The translations under genes were made by a program, and so were the position numbers. Shown piece after piece: positions 46,109 through 55,899 of a stretch of 64,000 bases of DNA. The notes under the pieces were generated by a model. It was not told the origin of the DNA. It worked only from the letters and a program-made list of their open reading frames with translations, and searched no databases. Position 1 is the stretch's first letter, and each line of letters begins with the position of its first letter. This DNA comes from Chthonomonadaceae bacterium (lineage in GTDB: Bacteria; Armatimonadota; Chthonomonadetes; Chthonomonadales; Chthonomonadaceae): the NCBI GenBank assembly GCA_027450145.1, contig DAIDKH010000004.1, positions 1 to 64,000 of the forward strand, in the 5' to 3' direction.

Positions 46109-46308
46109 TGTCCCGCAGCACTGTCTTCCTGCATGTCAAATACTTGGCGGCCTTTGTAGCGGCCAGTAGCCTGATCGACATGGTGCAGCAACGACACTCC
46201 TCCTGGACTTTCAAAGCTGGGTACGATTGCTGGGTGATGAGAAAGTTTGTAATGAGTACGACGCTTGCGAGTTCTCTGATTACTGTGGCGTCGTTTTGGC
46301 AATGGCAT
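46105..46308 (-). CDS. rpmF: Ribosomal protein L32
   Basis: The 67-residue protein has the family opening 'MPLPKRRHSNQRTRKRRTHYKL' in a shortened, basic form and 'YKGRQVF' near the end. It lacks the paired CxxC zinc motifs seen in some L32 proteins. GGAG lies 9 bases before the ATG. Its place between yceD and plsX is the classic one. The tail after 'GRQVFD' is longer than usual and acidic. Confidence 0.93.
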   Translation of the reverse strand: MPLPKRRHSNQRTRKRRTHYKLSHHPAIVPSFESPGGVSLLHHVDQATGRYKGRQVFDMQEDSAAGQ

Positions 46309-46382
46309 TGGTTTTTATCTCCGTAAAGTATCACCGGTTCTATTCCGGTAATATTGGTCTAATTTCAAGTGAAACACATAGA

Positions 46383-46946
46383 CTACTGGATGTCGTCGTT
46401 GCTCTTTTCCAGCAGAGTCTTTAGGCTAGAGAGTGCATTGTTGCCGGTAGAGGCATCCTGCTCATTCTCTTGCACACGGCTTAAAACTTCACTTGCGGTT
46501 CTGTGGCAATGAGAGCAACGATCGTCTTCCCACGGCGGCAAGGGGCGTGTCGGTTCGTCCAAAAGAATGTACTGGCGTAGTAATTCGGTTAGGTCAAACA
46601 ACATACCATCAAACATTTTACCCGCAACAGGGCTTTCATCTTCCTCAACCACCCTTATTGTTGGCAAACTGTGGGCACCCTTCGAGTGAGTTTCCAATTC
46701 AAACTGCTCATCAATATCTAGCGCAACTGGTTGTTCGAAATAATCGGCACATCGGCTGCACACTAATGCCACAGTGGTAGTTCCCTTACCCTTTACAAGG
46801 AGTGCCTCCCCGGCGTTAGTAAAGGTGAGCCTTCCCGTGATCTTGGCAGTACACTCCAGGTTCTCATCCACCAACGCTGGCTCATCAATAGTGTACGATG
46901 CAGATCGGCCCGGATCAAGTAAAATTTCAGTTAAGTCTAAACGCAT
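46383..46946 (-). CDS. yceD: DUF177/YceD family protein
   Basis: The 187-residue protein shows the YceD layout: 'EALLVKGKGTTTVALVCSRCADYFEQPVAL' holds a first Cys pair and 'PPWEDDRCSHCH' a second, which may bind zinc. YceD is needed for 23S rRNA accumulation in some bacteria and is nearly always encoded just before rpmF, as here. The tail after residue 150 is polar and variable. Confidence 0.88.
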   Translation of the reverse strand: MRLDLTEILLDPGRSASYTIDEPALVDENLECTAKITGRLTFTNAGEALLVKGKGTTTVALVCSRCADYFEQPVALDIDEQFELETHSKGAHSLPTIRVVEEDESPVAGKMFDGMLFDLTELLRQYILLDEPTRPLPPWEDDRCSHCHRTASEVLSRVQENEQDASTGNNALSSLKTLLEKSNDDIQ

Positions 46947-46965
46947 TTTGGTCTCTTGATAACAC

Positions 46966-47733
46966 CTATTTCGTTGAGAGGTTCTGCTCTAATAAATCAC
47001 GTCCGCGTTGGATCTGACTCAGTGCCTTACCAAGAACCCCGTCCAGATTATCCAGTACCGTACGCGCGTACTCGTCCGCACCCATCCTCACAGATTTGGC
47101 GTCATCTTCGGCGGCAGCCCGCATGTTCTCTGCGATTACCATCGCTCGCTGAACAATCTCACTAGTTGACACCAACTCTTCACTCTTGATGCGTGCTGCC
47201 TCAACAATGCCTTTAGCTTCGGCTTTCCCAGCTTCGATTATGTCACGGCTTTTAGATTCTGCGTCCGTTCGGCATCGCTCAAGTTCCTTGACGGCTGCCT
47301 CGTGCGTTTCTAAGAGCACCGCCGACGACTCATCGCGCACCCTCTCGAGAAGCTCTTCCTGTTCTCGCGCCAGCGCCGAAGCACGCTTCATCTCTTCCGG
47401 CAGATTCGCCCGTATTTTAAGCAACACGGTGTGGAACCGATCCTCAGGAAATCCTATAAGGATACCAAGAGGGCCCCGCCGAGTTGACTCCACCAGGTCC
47501 TCCAGCTCCGTCAGTAATTTCAGAATATCCACATCACTGCGAGTTGGCGGAACAAATCTAGGTTTCTGGTTGGCTGTGGCTGCAGCTTGCACCACGGCAA
47601 ATTGTTCCTCTGCAGCTGCCTGCGTGAGTTCGGGCGCCACAACATCCGTTTGATTAATTGTTTCCGTACGCAAATTTCGTGCGGAGCCGTTGTTGGACAA
47701 TTTCAGGAACCAGCCCTTCCACCGCGCCGCCAT
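46966..47733 (-). CDS. Coiled-coil protein of unknown function (DivIVA-like)
   Basis: The 255-residue protein has a disordered N-terminus (about 1-60), then 'VDILKLLTELEDLVESTRRG' and a long amphipathic helix (about 105-250) rich in Glu, Ala, Lys and Arg. This fits a coiled coil, as in DivIVA-like or F-ATPase b-like proteins, and is too general for a name. The start is uncertain. The frame overlaps coaD by about 80 bases, so true translation may begin nearer 47650, at an internal GTG or TTG. It sits between coaD and yceD in a housekeeping run, so a role in cell-envelope growth is possible. Confidence 0.7.
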   Translation of the reverse strand: MAARWKGWFLKLSNNGSARNLRTETINQTDVVAPELTQAAAEEQFAVVQAAATANQKPRFVPPTRSDVDILKLLTELEDLVESTRRGPLGILIGFPEDRFHTVLLKIRANLPEEMKRASALAREQEELLERVRDESSAVLLETHEAAVKELERCRTDAESKSRDIIEAGKAEAKGIVEAARIKSEELVSTSEIVQRAMVIAENMRAAAEDDAKSVRMGADEYARTVLDNLDGVLGKALSQIQRGRDLLEQNLSTK

Positions 47734-48142
47734 GGCGGGCGATTTCTTTTACGATACTCGAACTTAAATCTGAATACTGCAGACCCGTTGGTAGAAACAC
47801 CGTCTCAAGCTCGCTGTTAAGGCGCTGATTAGCAAGGGCCATTTGAAGTTCGTATTCGAAATCGGAAACAAACCGCAAACCCTTCACTATTGCGGTAGCA
47901 CCGTGAAGCCGCGCATAGTCTACCAAAAGTCCGTCGAAAGAGTCTACCACGACTCGGTCCATCTCTGCACAAAGTTTTGCAAGCATTTCCACGCGTTCCT
48001 CAGTAGTAAACAGTGCAGACTTGGAGGAATTGCGGGCAACGACTACCCGTACGTCCTGAAAAAGGCCCTTAGTCCGTCGAATAATATCAAGATGTCCGTA
48101 GGTTACGGGATCAAAACTTCCCGGAACAAGTGCTATTGACAC
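47654..48142 (-). CDS. coaD: Pantetheine-phosphate adenylyltransferase
   Basis: The 162-residue enzyme makes dephospho-CoA from phosphopantetheine and ATP. It shows the nucleotidyltransferase motif 'VPGSFDPVTYGHLDII', 'KGLRFVSDFEYELQMALANQ' and 'YSDLSSSIVKEIARHG', all standard. It follows recG by two bases and overlaps the next gene. It supplies CoA to the lipid genes downstream. Confidence 0.96.
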   Translation of the reverse strand: MSIALVPGSFDPVTYGHLDIIRRTKGLFQDVRVVVARNSSKSALFTTEERVEMLAKLCAEMDRVVVDSFDGLLVDYARLHGATAIVKGLRFVSDFEYELQMALANQRLNSELETVFLPTGLQYSDLSSSIVKEIARHGGAVEGLVPEIVQQRLRTKFAYGNN

Positions 48143-48144
48143 GT

Positions 48145-50229
48145 TTATCCCACTTTCGCTAGTTCAATATTTTGCGGTCCAGACTGGATCAGACGCTTCA
48201 ACGGTTGGTGTTGCGGTAGGATCAAATCTGGATCGTGCTCGGCAATGGCAGCTGCAGCGGCCTTGCACTCTTCTATCACCTGAATATCTGCCGCAAGATC
48301 ACCTACCTTAAGCTCCATTGCGCCACTTTGACGCGTACCGAAAAACTCGCCGGGCCCCCGTAGCCGAAGGTCCTCATCGGCAATCTTGAACCCATCGGTG
48401 GTATGGGTCATTATCTCCATTCTTGCACGGCCTTCAACGGATTTTGGCGAGGCGATTAAAATGCAGTACGACGCATGCTGCCCTCGCCCAACCCTGCCTC
48501 GCAGTTGGTGAAGCTGAGCCAAACCAAATCTGTCGGCGTCCTCTATGAGCATCACAGATGCATTTGGAACATCAACACCCACCTCAATCACGGTGGTGGA
48601 GACCAGGATATCGAGCTCATGCGCTTTGAACTGAGCCATTACCGACTTTTTCTCATCAGGCTTCAATTGCCCGTGCATTAATCCAACCCTGTATTCCGGG
48701 AAAACCACATTTTGCATATGGGTATAGGTCTCAATTGCGCTCTTTGCCTGCAGTGCCTCGCTCTCCTCCACCAAGGAACAGACCACATACGCCTGACGGC
48801 CCTGGTCCAGCATTTCTCGGATGCCGCTGTACACACGGTCGCGCATTTCGTGCGTTCGCCAGTGTGTAACCACAGGTCTTCTGCCAGGAGGCAGTTCGTC
48901 GATGATTGTGCTGTCCAAATCACCGTACATCGTGAGCGTCACCGTCCTGGGTATAGGTGTTGCGGTCATGACCAGAATGTGTGGTGAGTCGCCTTTTAGA
49001 CCTAGCGCCTGGCGCTGCAGTACGCCAAACCGGTGCTGCTCGTCTATTATAACCATGCCTAATTTTGCAAACTGTGTATTATCCTGAATTAGAGCATGCG
49101 TACCGACGCCTACTCTTGCCTGCCCAGTTTCCAGGTGCACTCTCGCCGCTTGCCGCGCCTTATTAGTCATGCTGCCCGTCGCTAGCGCAATTGGTATGCC
49201 AAGGGGCTCTAGCAGCTGTTGCAGCGCAAATGCATGCTGCTGTGCCAACACCTCCGTAGGCGCCATGAGCGCTGCCTGGCAGCCGTTCTGCACCGCCATT
49301 AAAATGGCGGCGACTGCTACGATAGTCTTTCCACTGCCAACATCCCCCTGCACTAACCGATTCATTGCATGACCACTGCTGATATCGGCAGCAATGTCGC
49401 CAATAGCTCGTCGTTGAGCACTCGTAAGTTCAAACGGAACTATCTCGTGTAACTCGGCTATCAGCTTGTGAAGGTTCACAGGCATTCGTATGCCGGGCTT
49501 TCCTGTGGTGTGCCGCTGACGCCGAAAGTAGGCGAGAGTCTGTATTACTAAAAACTCCTCAAATGCGAGGGTGCGCCGCCCGGCGTCACGGTGAATCCAC
49601 TCTTCGGGAAAGTGCAGCGCCTTAAAAGCCTCTGATGCTTTCATGAGGTTGTACTGTCGGCAAATATCTTCAGGAATAACCTGCGGAAAGTCGCTCTCTG
49701 AAGCCTCGAGAGCTTGCATTACAAGGCGCCTTAAGGTTCGCTGTCGAACACCTTCAGTGAGAGGATAGATAGGGACAATTCGATTCATACTAAGGGAGTC
49801 TTGACTTGCAATCTCCCATTCAGGTGAATTCATCTCCGGTGCAAACAGATTATCCGCTTTAACCGATCCATATACAATCACGTCTTCATTTAAGTTGGCT
49901 GCGCTAACCAGCGCTTTTTCAACAAACGGTTGATTAAAAAACACCAGCGTAATGCTGCTTCCACCGTCCTCAAGGATAGCCTTCGTTATGCTTATTCTTC
50001 CCTTGGGTCTCGTGGTCGATACCGCGCGGATCTTGCCGCGAAGTGTTACAGGCTCGGTCGAGCGAATATTGCGTATGCTCACAAAGGTCCTGCGGTCCTC
50101 CCAGCGGCGAGGAACGTGCCAGAGAACGTCGCCAAGCTTATTCAGCCCCAATTTGGCCAAAGGCTTAGCAAGTCCCGGCCCAATCCCCTTTACATATTGT
50201 AGAGGACAATCAAGCTGACCTTGAGGCAT
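48145..50229 (-). CDS. recG: ATP-dependent DNA helicase RecG
   Basis: The 694-residue helicase remodels stalled forks and Holliday junctions. It has the wedge/OB domain near the N-terminus ('CPLQYVKGIGPGLAKPLAKLGL'), Walker A 'VQGDVGSGKTIVA', the DEAH-type motif 'VIIDEQHRFGVLQR', 'MTATPIPRT' and the C-terminal 'QLRGRVGRG'. I use the ATG at 50229, preceded by AAGGAA; in-frame starts at 50274 and 50337 are possible but add residues without family match. Confidence 0.93.
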   Translation of the reverse strand: MPQGQLDCPLQYVKGIGPGLAKPLAKLGLNKLGDVLWHVPRRWEDRRTFVSIRNIRSTEPVTLRGKIRAVSTTRPKGRISITKAILEDGGSSITLVFFNQPFVEKALVSAANLNEDVIVYGSVKADNLFAPEMNSPEWEIASQDSLSMNRIVPIYPLTEGVRQRTLRRLVMQALEASESDFPQVIPEDICRQYNLMKASEAFKALHFPEEWIHRDAGRRTLAFEEFLVIQTLAYFRRQRHTTGKPGIRMPVNLHKLIAELHEIVPFELTSAQRRAIGDIAADISSGHAMNRLVQGDVGSGKTIVAVAAILMAVQNGCQAALMAPTEVLAQQHAFALQQLLEPLGIPIALATGSMTNKARQAARVHLETGQARVGVGTHALIQDNTQFAKLGMVIIDEQHRFGVLQRQALGLKGDSPHILVMTATPIPRTVTLTMYGDLDSTIIDELPPGRRPVVTHWRTHEMRDRVYSGIREMLDQGRQAYVVCSLVEESEALQAKSAIETYTHMQNVVFPEYRVGLMHGQLKPDEKKSVMAQFKAHELDILVSTTVIEVGVDVPNASVMLIEDADRFGLAQLHQLRGRVGRGQHASYCILIASPKSVEGRARMEIMTHTTDGFKIADEDLRLRGPGEFFGTRQSGAMELKVGDLAADIQVIEECKAAAAAIAEHDPDLILPQHQPLKRLIQSGPQNIELAKVG

Positions 50230-50626
50230 GTCAATACGATTCCTTAGACGTTTCGCATCACGATCCGTCGGCATTGGGCGCGGTACCAGCAACAGAATGA
50301 GGTTATTGTACAAGTATAAGCAAAGAGGAGTCAACACACAGTCGTCTCAGGTTAAAGCCGCCAGAACACAGTTCACCTGGATTTTGAAGCTGAGTGCAGG
50401 GCGTAGACTAGTTATTTTATGGACGAGCTCAGTCGTAAGATAGTTAACGAAAGTTGGGTGTGTTCAGCCAATAGGCAGGAAATCGGCTGCACGTAATAGA
50501 ACTAGGTACACATATAATGCTACTGAAGAGACGTTCCCAAATTACGTAACAGAATGGCTCACGAAGCGTCCTACATTGTAATCAATCGCGTGTAAACATC
50601 GCGCACCGCAGCCCTAAGGAGAATAG
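50230..50626. other. Divergent intergenic stretch
   Basis: Between recG (minus) and the squalene-cyclase-like gene (plus). Promoters for both directions must lie here. I see no repeats or RNA genes. AAGGAG at 50617 region serves the plus-strand gene. Confidence 0.4.
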
Positions 50627-51760
50627 ATGAAGCCGTATGCATCATTTGTACGGATACCCTGGTTAGCTGTTCTAATGGTAGGTATCTGTGTCCTGTCGAC
50701 AAATCGTGACGCATGGGCGGTACCACATTCTAAACCTGATCGGCAAGTACTACTCGCGAAAGCTGCAGTAAAGCGCGGTATCCAGTACCTCAAGCGCGTA
50801 CAGGAAAACGATGGTTCGTGGTCGCACTACCCAGCCACAACGGCTCTCGCACTCATTGCACTGCAGCGCAACGGATACAGTTTTCACACCGACGCGGCAG
50901 TGCGCCGAGGAATACAATATCTCCTTAAATGGCAACAGCGTAATGGATCAATATGCAACCCATCTGATCCGAATACTGCCCTACCAAACTACAATACCGC
51001 ACTGTCGCTTATAGCCCTGGGGTTGACGAAGGATGCTGAATTTAGGCCAGTGATAGCCCGCGGACAAAAGTACCTCGAGAACCTCCAGTTCGGCGCAGTG
51101 GATGGCATGCAGAAATCCAATCCACTCTACGGTGGGATCGGATATGGAAGTGATCCCGATGATCATCCTGACGTTTCTAACCTCGCGACGGCATTAGAGG
51201 CTCTCAAACAGACGGGTGTTCCTTCCCAAGCCCCGGTATTTCAACGCGCGATAGTATTTCTGCAAAGGGTACAGAACCGCGTAGACAGTAATGATCAGGC
51301 ATGGGCGAAATCCGGCCCCAACGATGGCGGGTTCACCTACGACCCATATGGAACAAGTAAAACCGTGACGGGTGGTCATCGCTCAATGGGGGCTATGACC
51401 TACCAGGGCATGGAGAGTTACATCTACTGCGGTCTTAACCGCAATGATCCCCGAGTGGCCGCCGCCTGGCACTGGATTCGCGGTGATTACACGGTTACCC
51501 ACCATCCCGGCGAAGGCACCACTGCACTGTACTACTACTACAACGCAATGGCAAAAACGCTTGCTGTTTATGGCCAGAAGACAATCACCGATACCCGTGG
51601 TGTCAAACACAATTGGGAGTCTGATCTCGAAGTGCAGCTTAGCAAGCTGCAACATCCGGATGGCTCATGGTTTAACAGCAACCCAAGGTACTGGGAGAAT
51701 CAGCCGTCGCTTGTCACCAGCTACACACTGATAGCGCTCTCCTATTGCCTGCACCCGTAA
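50627..51760 (+). CDS. Exported prenyltransferase/squalene-cyclase-like repeat protein
   Basis: The 377-residue protein has a signal peptide (about 1-31, ending 'DAWA'). It then shows alpha/alpha-barrel repeats like those of terpene cyclases and prenyltransferases: 'GIQYLKRVQENDGSWSHYPATTALALIAL', 'GIQYLLKWQQRNGSI', 'LSKLQHPDGSWFNS' with QW-type 'DGSW' motifs. The catalytic 'DxDD' of squalene-hopene cyclase is absent, so it is not an active cyclase. Such proteins lie next to MoxR/BatA-type genes in several phyla; the role is unknown. It is 20 bases upstream of the MoxR gene. Confidence 0.75.
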   Translation: MKPYASFVRIPWLAVLMVGICVLSTNRDAWAVPHSKPDRQVLLAKAAVKRGIQYLKRVQENDGSWSHYPATTALALIALQRNGYSFHTDAAVRRGIQYLLKWQQRNGSICNPSDPNTALPNYNTALSLIALGLTKDAEFRPVIARGQKYLENLQFGAVDGMQKSNPLYGGIGYGSDPDDHPDVSNLATALEALKQTGVPSQAPVFQRAIVFLQRVQNRVDSNDQAWAKSGPNDGGFTYDPYGTSKTVTGGHRSMGAMTYQGMESYIYCGLNRNDPRVAAAWHWIRGDYTVTHHPGEGTTALYYYYNAMAKTLAVYGQKTITDTRGVKHNWESDLEVQLSKLQHPDGSWFNSNPRYWENQPSLVTSYTLIALSYCLHP

Positions 51761-51780
51761 TCGAGAGGACACCTTATAGC

Positions 51781-52809
51781 ATGACTTCAGCAGCAAAATC
51801 GAACTCGGATGATGACCTCCAGAGTTTGGAGCGCCTAAAGACCGCTTACGACAGCATGAGATCCAGTATATCTCAAGTCGTGATCGGGCAAGACGCGGTA
51901 ATTGAGGAGCTGTTGATGGCAGTGTTCTCGCGGGGTCACTGCATACTGGTTGGCGTACCGGGCCTCGCGAAAACATTGTTGGTAAGCACCATATCCAGGG
52001 TTCTTTCCCTGTCATTCAAGCGCATTCAATTTACCCCCGACCTTATGCCGGCAGATATCACCGGCACTGAAATCATTCAGGAGGACCCACTTACACGCGA
52101 ACGCAAGTTCGTGTTCCTTAGGGGCCCATTGTTCGCAAATATGATTCTGGCGGATGAAATCAACCGGACTCCACCCAAAACTCAAGCGGCGTTGTTAGAG
52201 GCAATGCAGGAACACAAAATAACAGTGGGCGGTCAAAGCCACGTGTTAGCCGAACCGTTCTTCGTACTCGCGACCCAAAATCCGATCGAGCAGGAAGGTA
52301 CATACCCGCTGCCAGAGGCGCAACTTGACCGGTTTATGTTCATGATCGTCGTGGGCTATCCAAGCGCTGAAGAAGAGTTACAGATAATGCGCTCAACAAC
52401 CGGTGGCGCGCAGCCTACTCTCGCCACAACTTTAACAGGTGAGGATATCCTTTCGGTTCAGGATACCGTTCGACGTATTCCTGTTGGTGACCACGTTTTT
52501 AGATATGCTGCCAACCTTGTGAGAGCCACCCGACCTCGTGAAACAGGTACGCCCGATTTTGTGAATGAGTGCGTGGCATGGGGAGCTGGCCCGCGCGCGT
52601 CGCAATACCTCATTATGGGAGCAAAGGCACGCGCCGCTCTGCAAGGGAGAGCCTACGCAACCACCGAGGACGTAGCGGCAATAGCGCTGCCGGTATTGCG
52701 CCATCGCATAGTTACGAATTTCAATGCTGAGGCAGAGGGTCTCACCACCGATGCAATTGTGCAACGGATACTGCAAACATTGCCTCGCCCAACAGACGCG
52801 ATGCGATGA
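51781..52809 (+). CDS. MoxR-family AAA+ ATPase
   Basis: The 342-residue ATPase shows Walker A 'GVPGLAKTLLV', Walker B 'MILADEINRTPPKTQAALLEAMQE' and sensor 'FFVLATQNPIEQEGTYPLPEAQLDRF', all typical of MoxR chaperone-like ATPases. These assist folding or activation of complexes with VWA-domain partners, and the two following genes are such partners. The ATG at 51781 is preferred over 51745, which lies inside the preceding gene. Its stop overlaps the DUF58 start (ATGA). Confidence 0.93.
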   Translation: MTSAAKSNSDDDLQSLERLKTAYDSMRSSISQVVIGQDAVIEELLMAVFSRGHCILVGVPGLAKTLLVSTISRVLSLSFKRIQFTPDLMPADITGTEIIQEDPLTRERKFVFLRGPLFANMILADEINRTPPKTQAALLEAMQEHKITVGGQSHVLAEPFFVLATQNPIEQEGTYPLPEAQLDRFMFMIVVGYPSAEEELQIMRSTTGGAQPTLATTLTGEDILSVQDTVRRIPVGDHVFRYAANLVRATRPRETGTPDFVNECVAWGAGPRASQYLIMGAKARAALQGRAYATTEDVAAIALPVLRHRIVTNFNAEAEGLTTDAIVQRILQTLPRPTDAMR

Positions 52810-53729
52810 CGGACATCAATGGCGTAAAACCGGCAGCAACGGCCCTGGCAAGCCCTCAGTCACTTGCGCGCATCGCCCGCCTTGAACTACGTGCCCGCAC
52901 GGTGGTGGACGGGATGCTCTCGGGCATGCATAGAAGCCCTCACCGCGGCAGCAGTATTGAATTTGCGCAACACAGGGATTACGTTCCTGGCGATGAGATA
53001 AGGCACATCGATTGGAAAGTCTATGCACGTTCGGATAGGTACCACATTAAGCAGTTCGAAGAAGAGACAAATCTCCGTGCCACCATTCTGATGGACGTAA
53101 GCGCGAGTATGAACTACAAAGGCTCTCAGTCTCCGCTGTCTAAACGAGAATACGCGGCAGTTTGCGCAACTGCGCTGGCATCGCTCCTAATTCGTCAGCG
53201 CGACGCAGTGGCGTTAGCTCTGTGTGGTGATGGCGTAGAGCAGTTTGTACCGCATTCCTCTACGCCTGGGCACATCCGGGTAATTGCCGAAACAATTGAA
53301 AAGGTTCAATCCAGCTCAAAGTCTAGCCTCGGCAGCAGTCTCCATGACCTCGCCGAAAGAATGCAGCGCCGCGGGCTTCTCCTGGCGCTTAGCGACTACT
53401 TGGCGGAGCCCGACGAGATTATGCGGGGCCTACAGCATTTTCGCCACCGTCATCACGAGGTTGTGCTTTTTCATGTTCTGGATCGCGATGAAATTGAGTT
53501 CCCCTTTAAAACCGCTGCATCATTTAACGATATGGAGCTAGACACTGCCATAACCGCTGAACCAAACGCTCTTCGTCGGGAATACCTTGCCTCTTTTGGT
53601 GCATTTGTCGAAGATCTGAAGCGGGGTTGCCGGGAGCTGGGAATGGATTATGTGCTGTTAAGAACTGATCAGCCGGTCGATACAACCCTGGCTCACTACC
53701 TCGCTAACAGAATGAACCGCGCGAGGTGA
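52806..53729 (+). CDS. DUF58 domain protein
   Basis: The 307-residue protein has the DUF58 signature 'GSSIEFAQHRDYVPGDEIRHIDWKVYARSDR' in shortened form and a VWA-like part with 'LMDVSASMNY' (D-x-S-x-S metal-site motif) and 'LALSDYL'. DUF58 proteins are encoded right after MoxR ATPases, as here, and are thought to be their partners. No membrane helix is seen. Overlaps the MoxR gene by four bases. Confidence 0.92.
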   Translation: MTDINGVKPAATALASPQSLARIARLELRARTVVDGMLSGMHRSPHRGSSIEFAQHRDYVPGDEIRHIDWKVYARSDRYHIKQFEEETNLRATILMDVSASMNYKGSQSPLSKREYAAVCATALASLLIRQRDAVALALCGDGVEQFVPHSSTPGHIRVIAETIEKVQSSSKSSLGSSLHDLAERMQRRGLLLALSDYLAEPDEIMRGLQHFRHRHHEVVLFHVLDRDEIEFPFKTAASFNDMELDTAITAEPNALRREYLASFGAFVEDLKRGCRELGMDYVLLRTDQPVDTTLAHYLANRMNRAR

Positions 53730-53733
53730 CCGC

Positions 53734-55884
53734 GTGACATTTCTGAACCCTATTCTGTTGGCGGCTGCGGCACTCGTATCAATACCGCTCCTCATACATC
53801 TCCTGCGTAGACAAAAGCTCCCAGTAATTCCGTGGGCGGCCATGGAGTTTCTGCGTCAATCGCAAAGCAAGCTCCGTCGCAGAGTGAAGATTGAGGAGCT
53901 AATTCTGCTTCTCATCCGGATGTCGATCATCGCAACGGTAGTTTTTGCACTAGCTCGCCCAGTGCTGCGCTCTCTATCGGTGCCGATCATATCCCAAAAC
54001 AGCCGAGTATATGCCGTCGTTGTTATAGACAACTCCTATAGTATGGGGCAGGTCGCGGAGCACGGAAACACGGCGTGGCAAACGACCAAACGAACTGTGC
54101 ATCAACTGTTAACATCCATACTTCGACCTGGTGACGACGTTTCCGTCCTGCTGATGAACCACAGTACAACGCCTCTGATAGGAAGCCCAACCTACGACCT
54201 GGCGATGGCCGACCGGCAAGTGCAAAATGCTACGCTCTCATACAACGACACAGACTTTACTTCAGGTGCGCGAGCTGCTCTTGCGCTGGTTGACCACGCT
54301 ACCGCCCCTGTTCGCGAAGTCTATTTTTTCACTGACAATCAAAAGACGGGTATGTCACGGGCGCCAGGGCAACGGGCTGTTTGGCAAAAGCTTTCGAAGG
54401 CAGCAAATGTCGTCTGGGTCTCGGCAATTCCGGGTTCAACGCCAGTCGCCAATATTGCACTGCACCTCTCGCCTCCTTCGCGCGAATTGGTAACGGCCAA
54501 TCTCCCTGCCAGGCTCGAGGCAACTGTTAGCAACTATAGCGGCGAAACGCGCAATATCACAGTCCAATTACGACTTGATGGTGGCCCTCCCAGTGCGCCC
54601 CAATCAATGGAGATACCTGCATACGGCTCACAATCTGCTGTATTTACACCATACCTCCCACAACCTGAAACCCATTTTGGTACCGTCACAATAGCAAACA
54701 GCTCGACTATTGACGGCCTTGCGGCAGATAACTCGGCCTCATTTGTACTACATTCGCGAAGCGATATTCCAGTTCTATTGCAGGATATGTCACCGGCATC
54801 TGGCGGCAGTTCCGCGTCGTCGTTCTACCTCTACACAGCACTGCAGCCAGATAGTACCAGCCATATTTTTGCACCAACCCTCGTCAATGGCTCATTAGGA
54901 GCAGTGAATCTCAGTAAATTTGCATGTGTCGTGATTACTGGAGTAACCACTCTAAGCACAAACGAATCTGCGGCTCTATTGCATTTTGTGAGTGCTGGGG
55001 GCGGTTTGCTGGTATTTCCCGGACCGTCCACAAATCTAGCATCAATCAATCAGCTCACAGCGTCGCTGCTTCCAGCAAAACTTACAGAACGGGTCATAGC
55101 ACCAACTAATCAACCATTGACACTTGACAGCGGTAGCATTGGCGATGATCCATCCTTAGAGATATTTCGCGATGCTTCGATCCTGAACATTGGTGATGCG
55201 ACGTTCAACACCTACTACAATCTTGTTCCTACCCCCTCCCACGAAGCCCAGGCTGTTCCCCACATCCTCGTGAAATTCAGTAACGGCAAACCCGCTGTCG
55301 TATCCCGTACACTAGGTCTAGGGAAGGTAATACTTTTCGCATCGACCGCCAATACGGAATGGAATAATCTTCCGGCAAGAGGCGCTTACCTTCCGCTCTT
55401 GTACCAGATAATCACGTCGCTGGCAGCTGGGCCACAGGCGCACATGAATTTAGCGCTCGATGCGCCAGCCGTTCTCTCCCTGCCCATCGCCTTTACTGGC
55501 AGAAGTGTGACAATCACGCGTCCTGACGGCCGTACGGCAGTCATTCCCACGGTACTTGGTCCAAACGGCGTCACGGTGCAGTACAACAACACGGATGTTC
55601 CTGGTGTATACAAAGTAGCGGCAACCGGGTACCACGATGCCTTTGCGGTGACACTGCCATCGGATGAGGGCGACCTACGCCAAATGACTAACACTGCAGC
55701 TGATCTGCAACAGGCAGGTGTTAATCCTGCGCGACTAACCGTTGTTAATAAACCCCAGCAATTAGCGGCTGCAATTCACCGGTCACGGTACGGATCAGAG
55801 ATCTGGCGGTCACTCATAGTGGCAGCACTACTCCTGATGGGCGTCGAGAGCTTCCTTGCCCGCATTTTTGGAAGGCGGGGCTAG
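53734..55884 (+). CDS. BatA-like membrane protein with VWA domain
   Basis: The 716-residue protein starts with the BatA N-terminal domain: 'NPILLAAAALVSIPLLIHLL', a basic loop, 'WAAMEFLRQS...RRRVKIEELILLLIR' and a second membrane helix. A VWA domain follows with the metal-site motif 'VVIDNSYSMG'. A long extracellular or periplasmic part with beta-rich and Rossmann-like segments comes next, and a final helix near residue 695. It has the layout of aerotolerance-type BatA proteins. Start is GTG with GAGGTG upstream. It ends the four-gene unit. Confidence 0.88.
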   Translation: MTFLNPILLAAAALVSIPLLIHLLRRQKLPVIPWAAMEFLRQSQSKLRRRVKIEELILLLIRMSIIATVVFALARPVLRSLSVPIISQNSRVYAVVVIDNSYSMGQVAEHGNTAWQTTKRTVHQLLTSILRPGDDVSVLLMNHSTTPLIGSPTYDLAMADRQVQNATLSYNDTDFTSGARAALALVDHATAPVREVYFFTDNQKTGMSRAPGQRAVWQKLSKAANVVWVSAIPGSTPVANIALHLSPPSRELVTANLPARLEATVSNYSGETRNITVQLRLDGGPPSAPQSMEIPAYGSQSAVFTPYLPQPETHFGTVTIANSSTIDGLAADNSASFVLHSRSDIPVLLQDMSPASGGSSASSFYLYTALQPDSTSHIFAPTLVNGSLGAVNLSKFACVVITGVTTLSTNESAALLHFVSAGGGLLVFPGPSTNLASINQLTASLLPAKLTERVIAPTNQPLTLDSGSIGDDPSLEIFRDASILNIGDATFNTYYNLVPTPSHEAQAVPHILVKFSNGKPAVVSRTLGLGKVILFASTANTEWNNLPARGAYLPLLYQIITSLAAGPQAHMNLALDAPAVLSLPIAFTGRSVTITRPDGRTAVIPTVLGPNGVTVQYNNTDVPGVYKVAATGYHDAFAVTLPSDEGDLRQMTNTAADLQQAGVNPARLTVVNKPQQLAAAIHRSRYGSEIWRSLIVAALLLMGVESFLARIFGRRG

Positions 55885-55899
55885 CCGCCCTCCTGCTGG

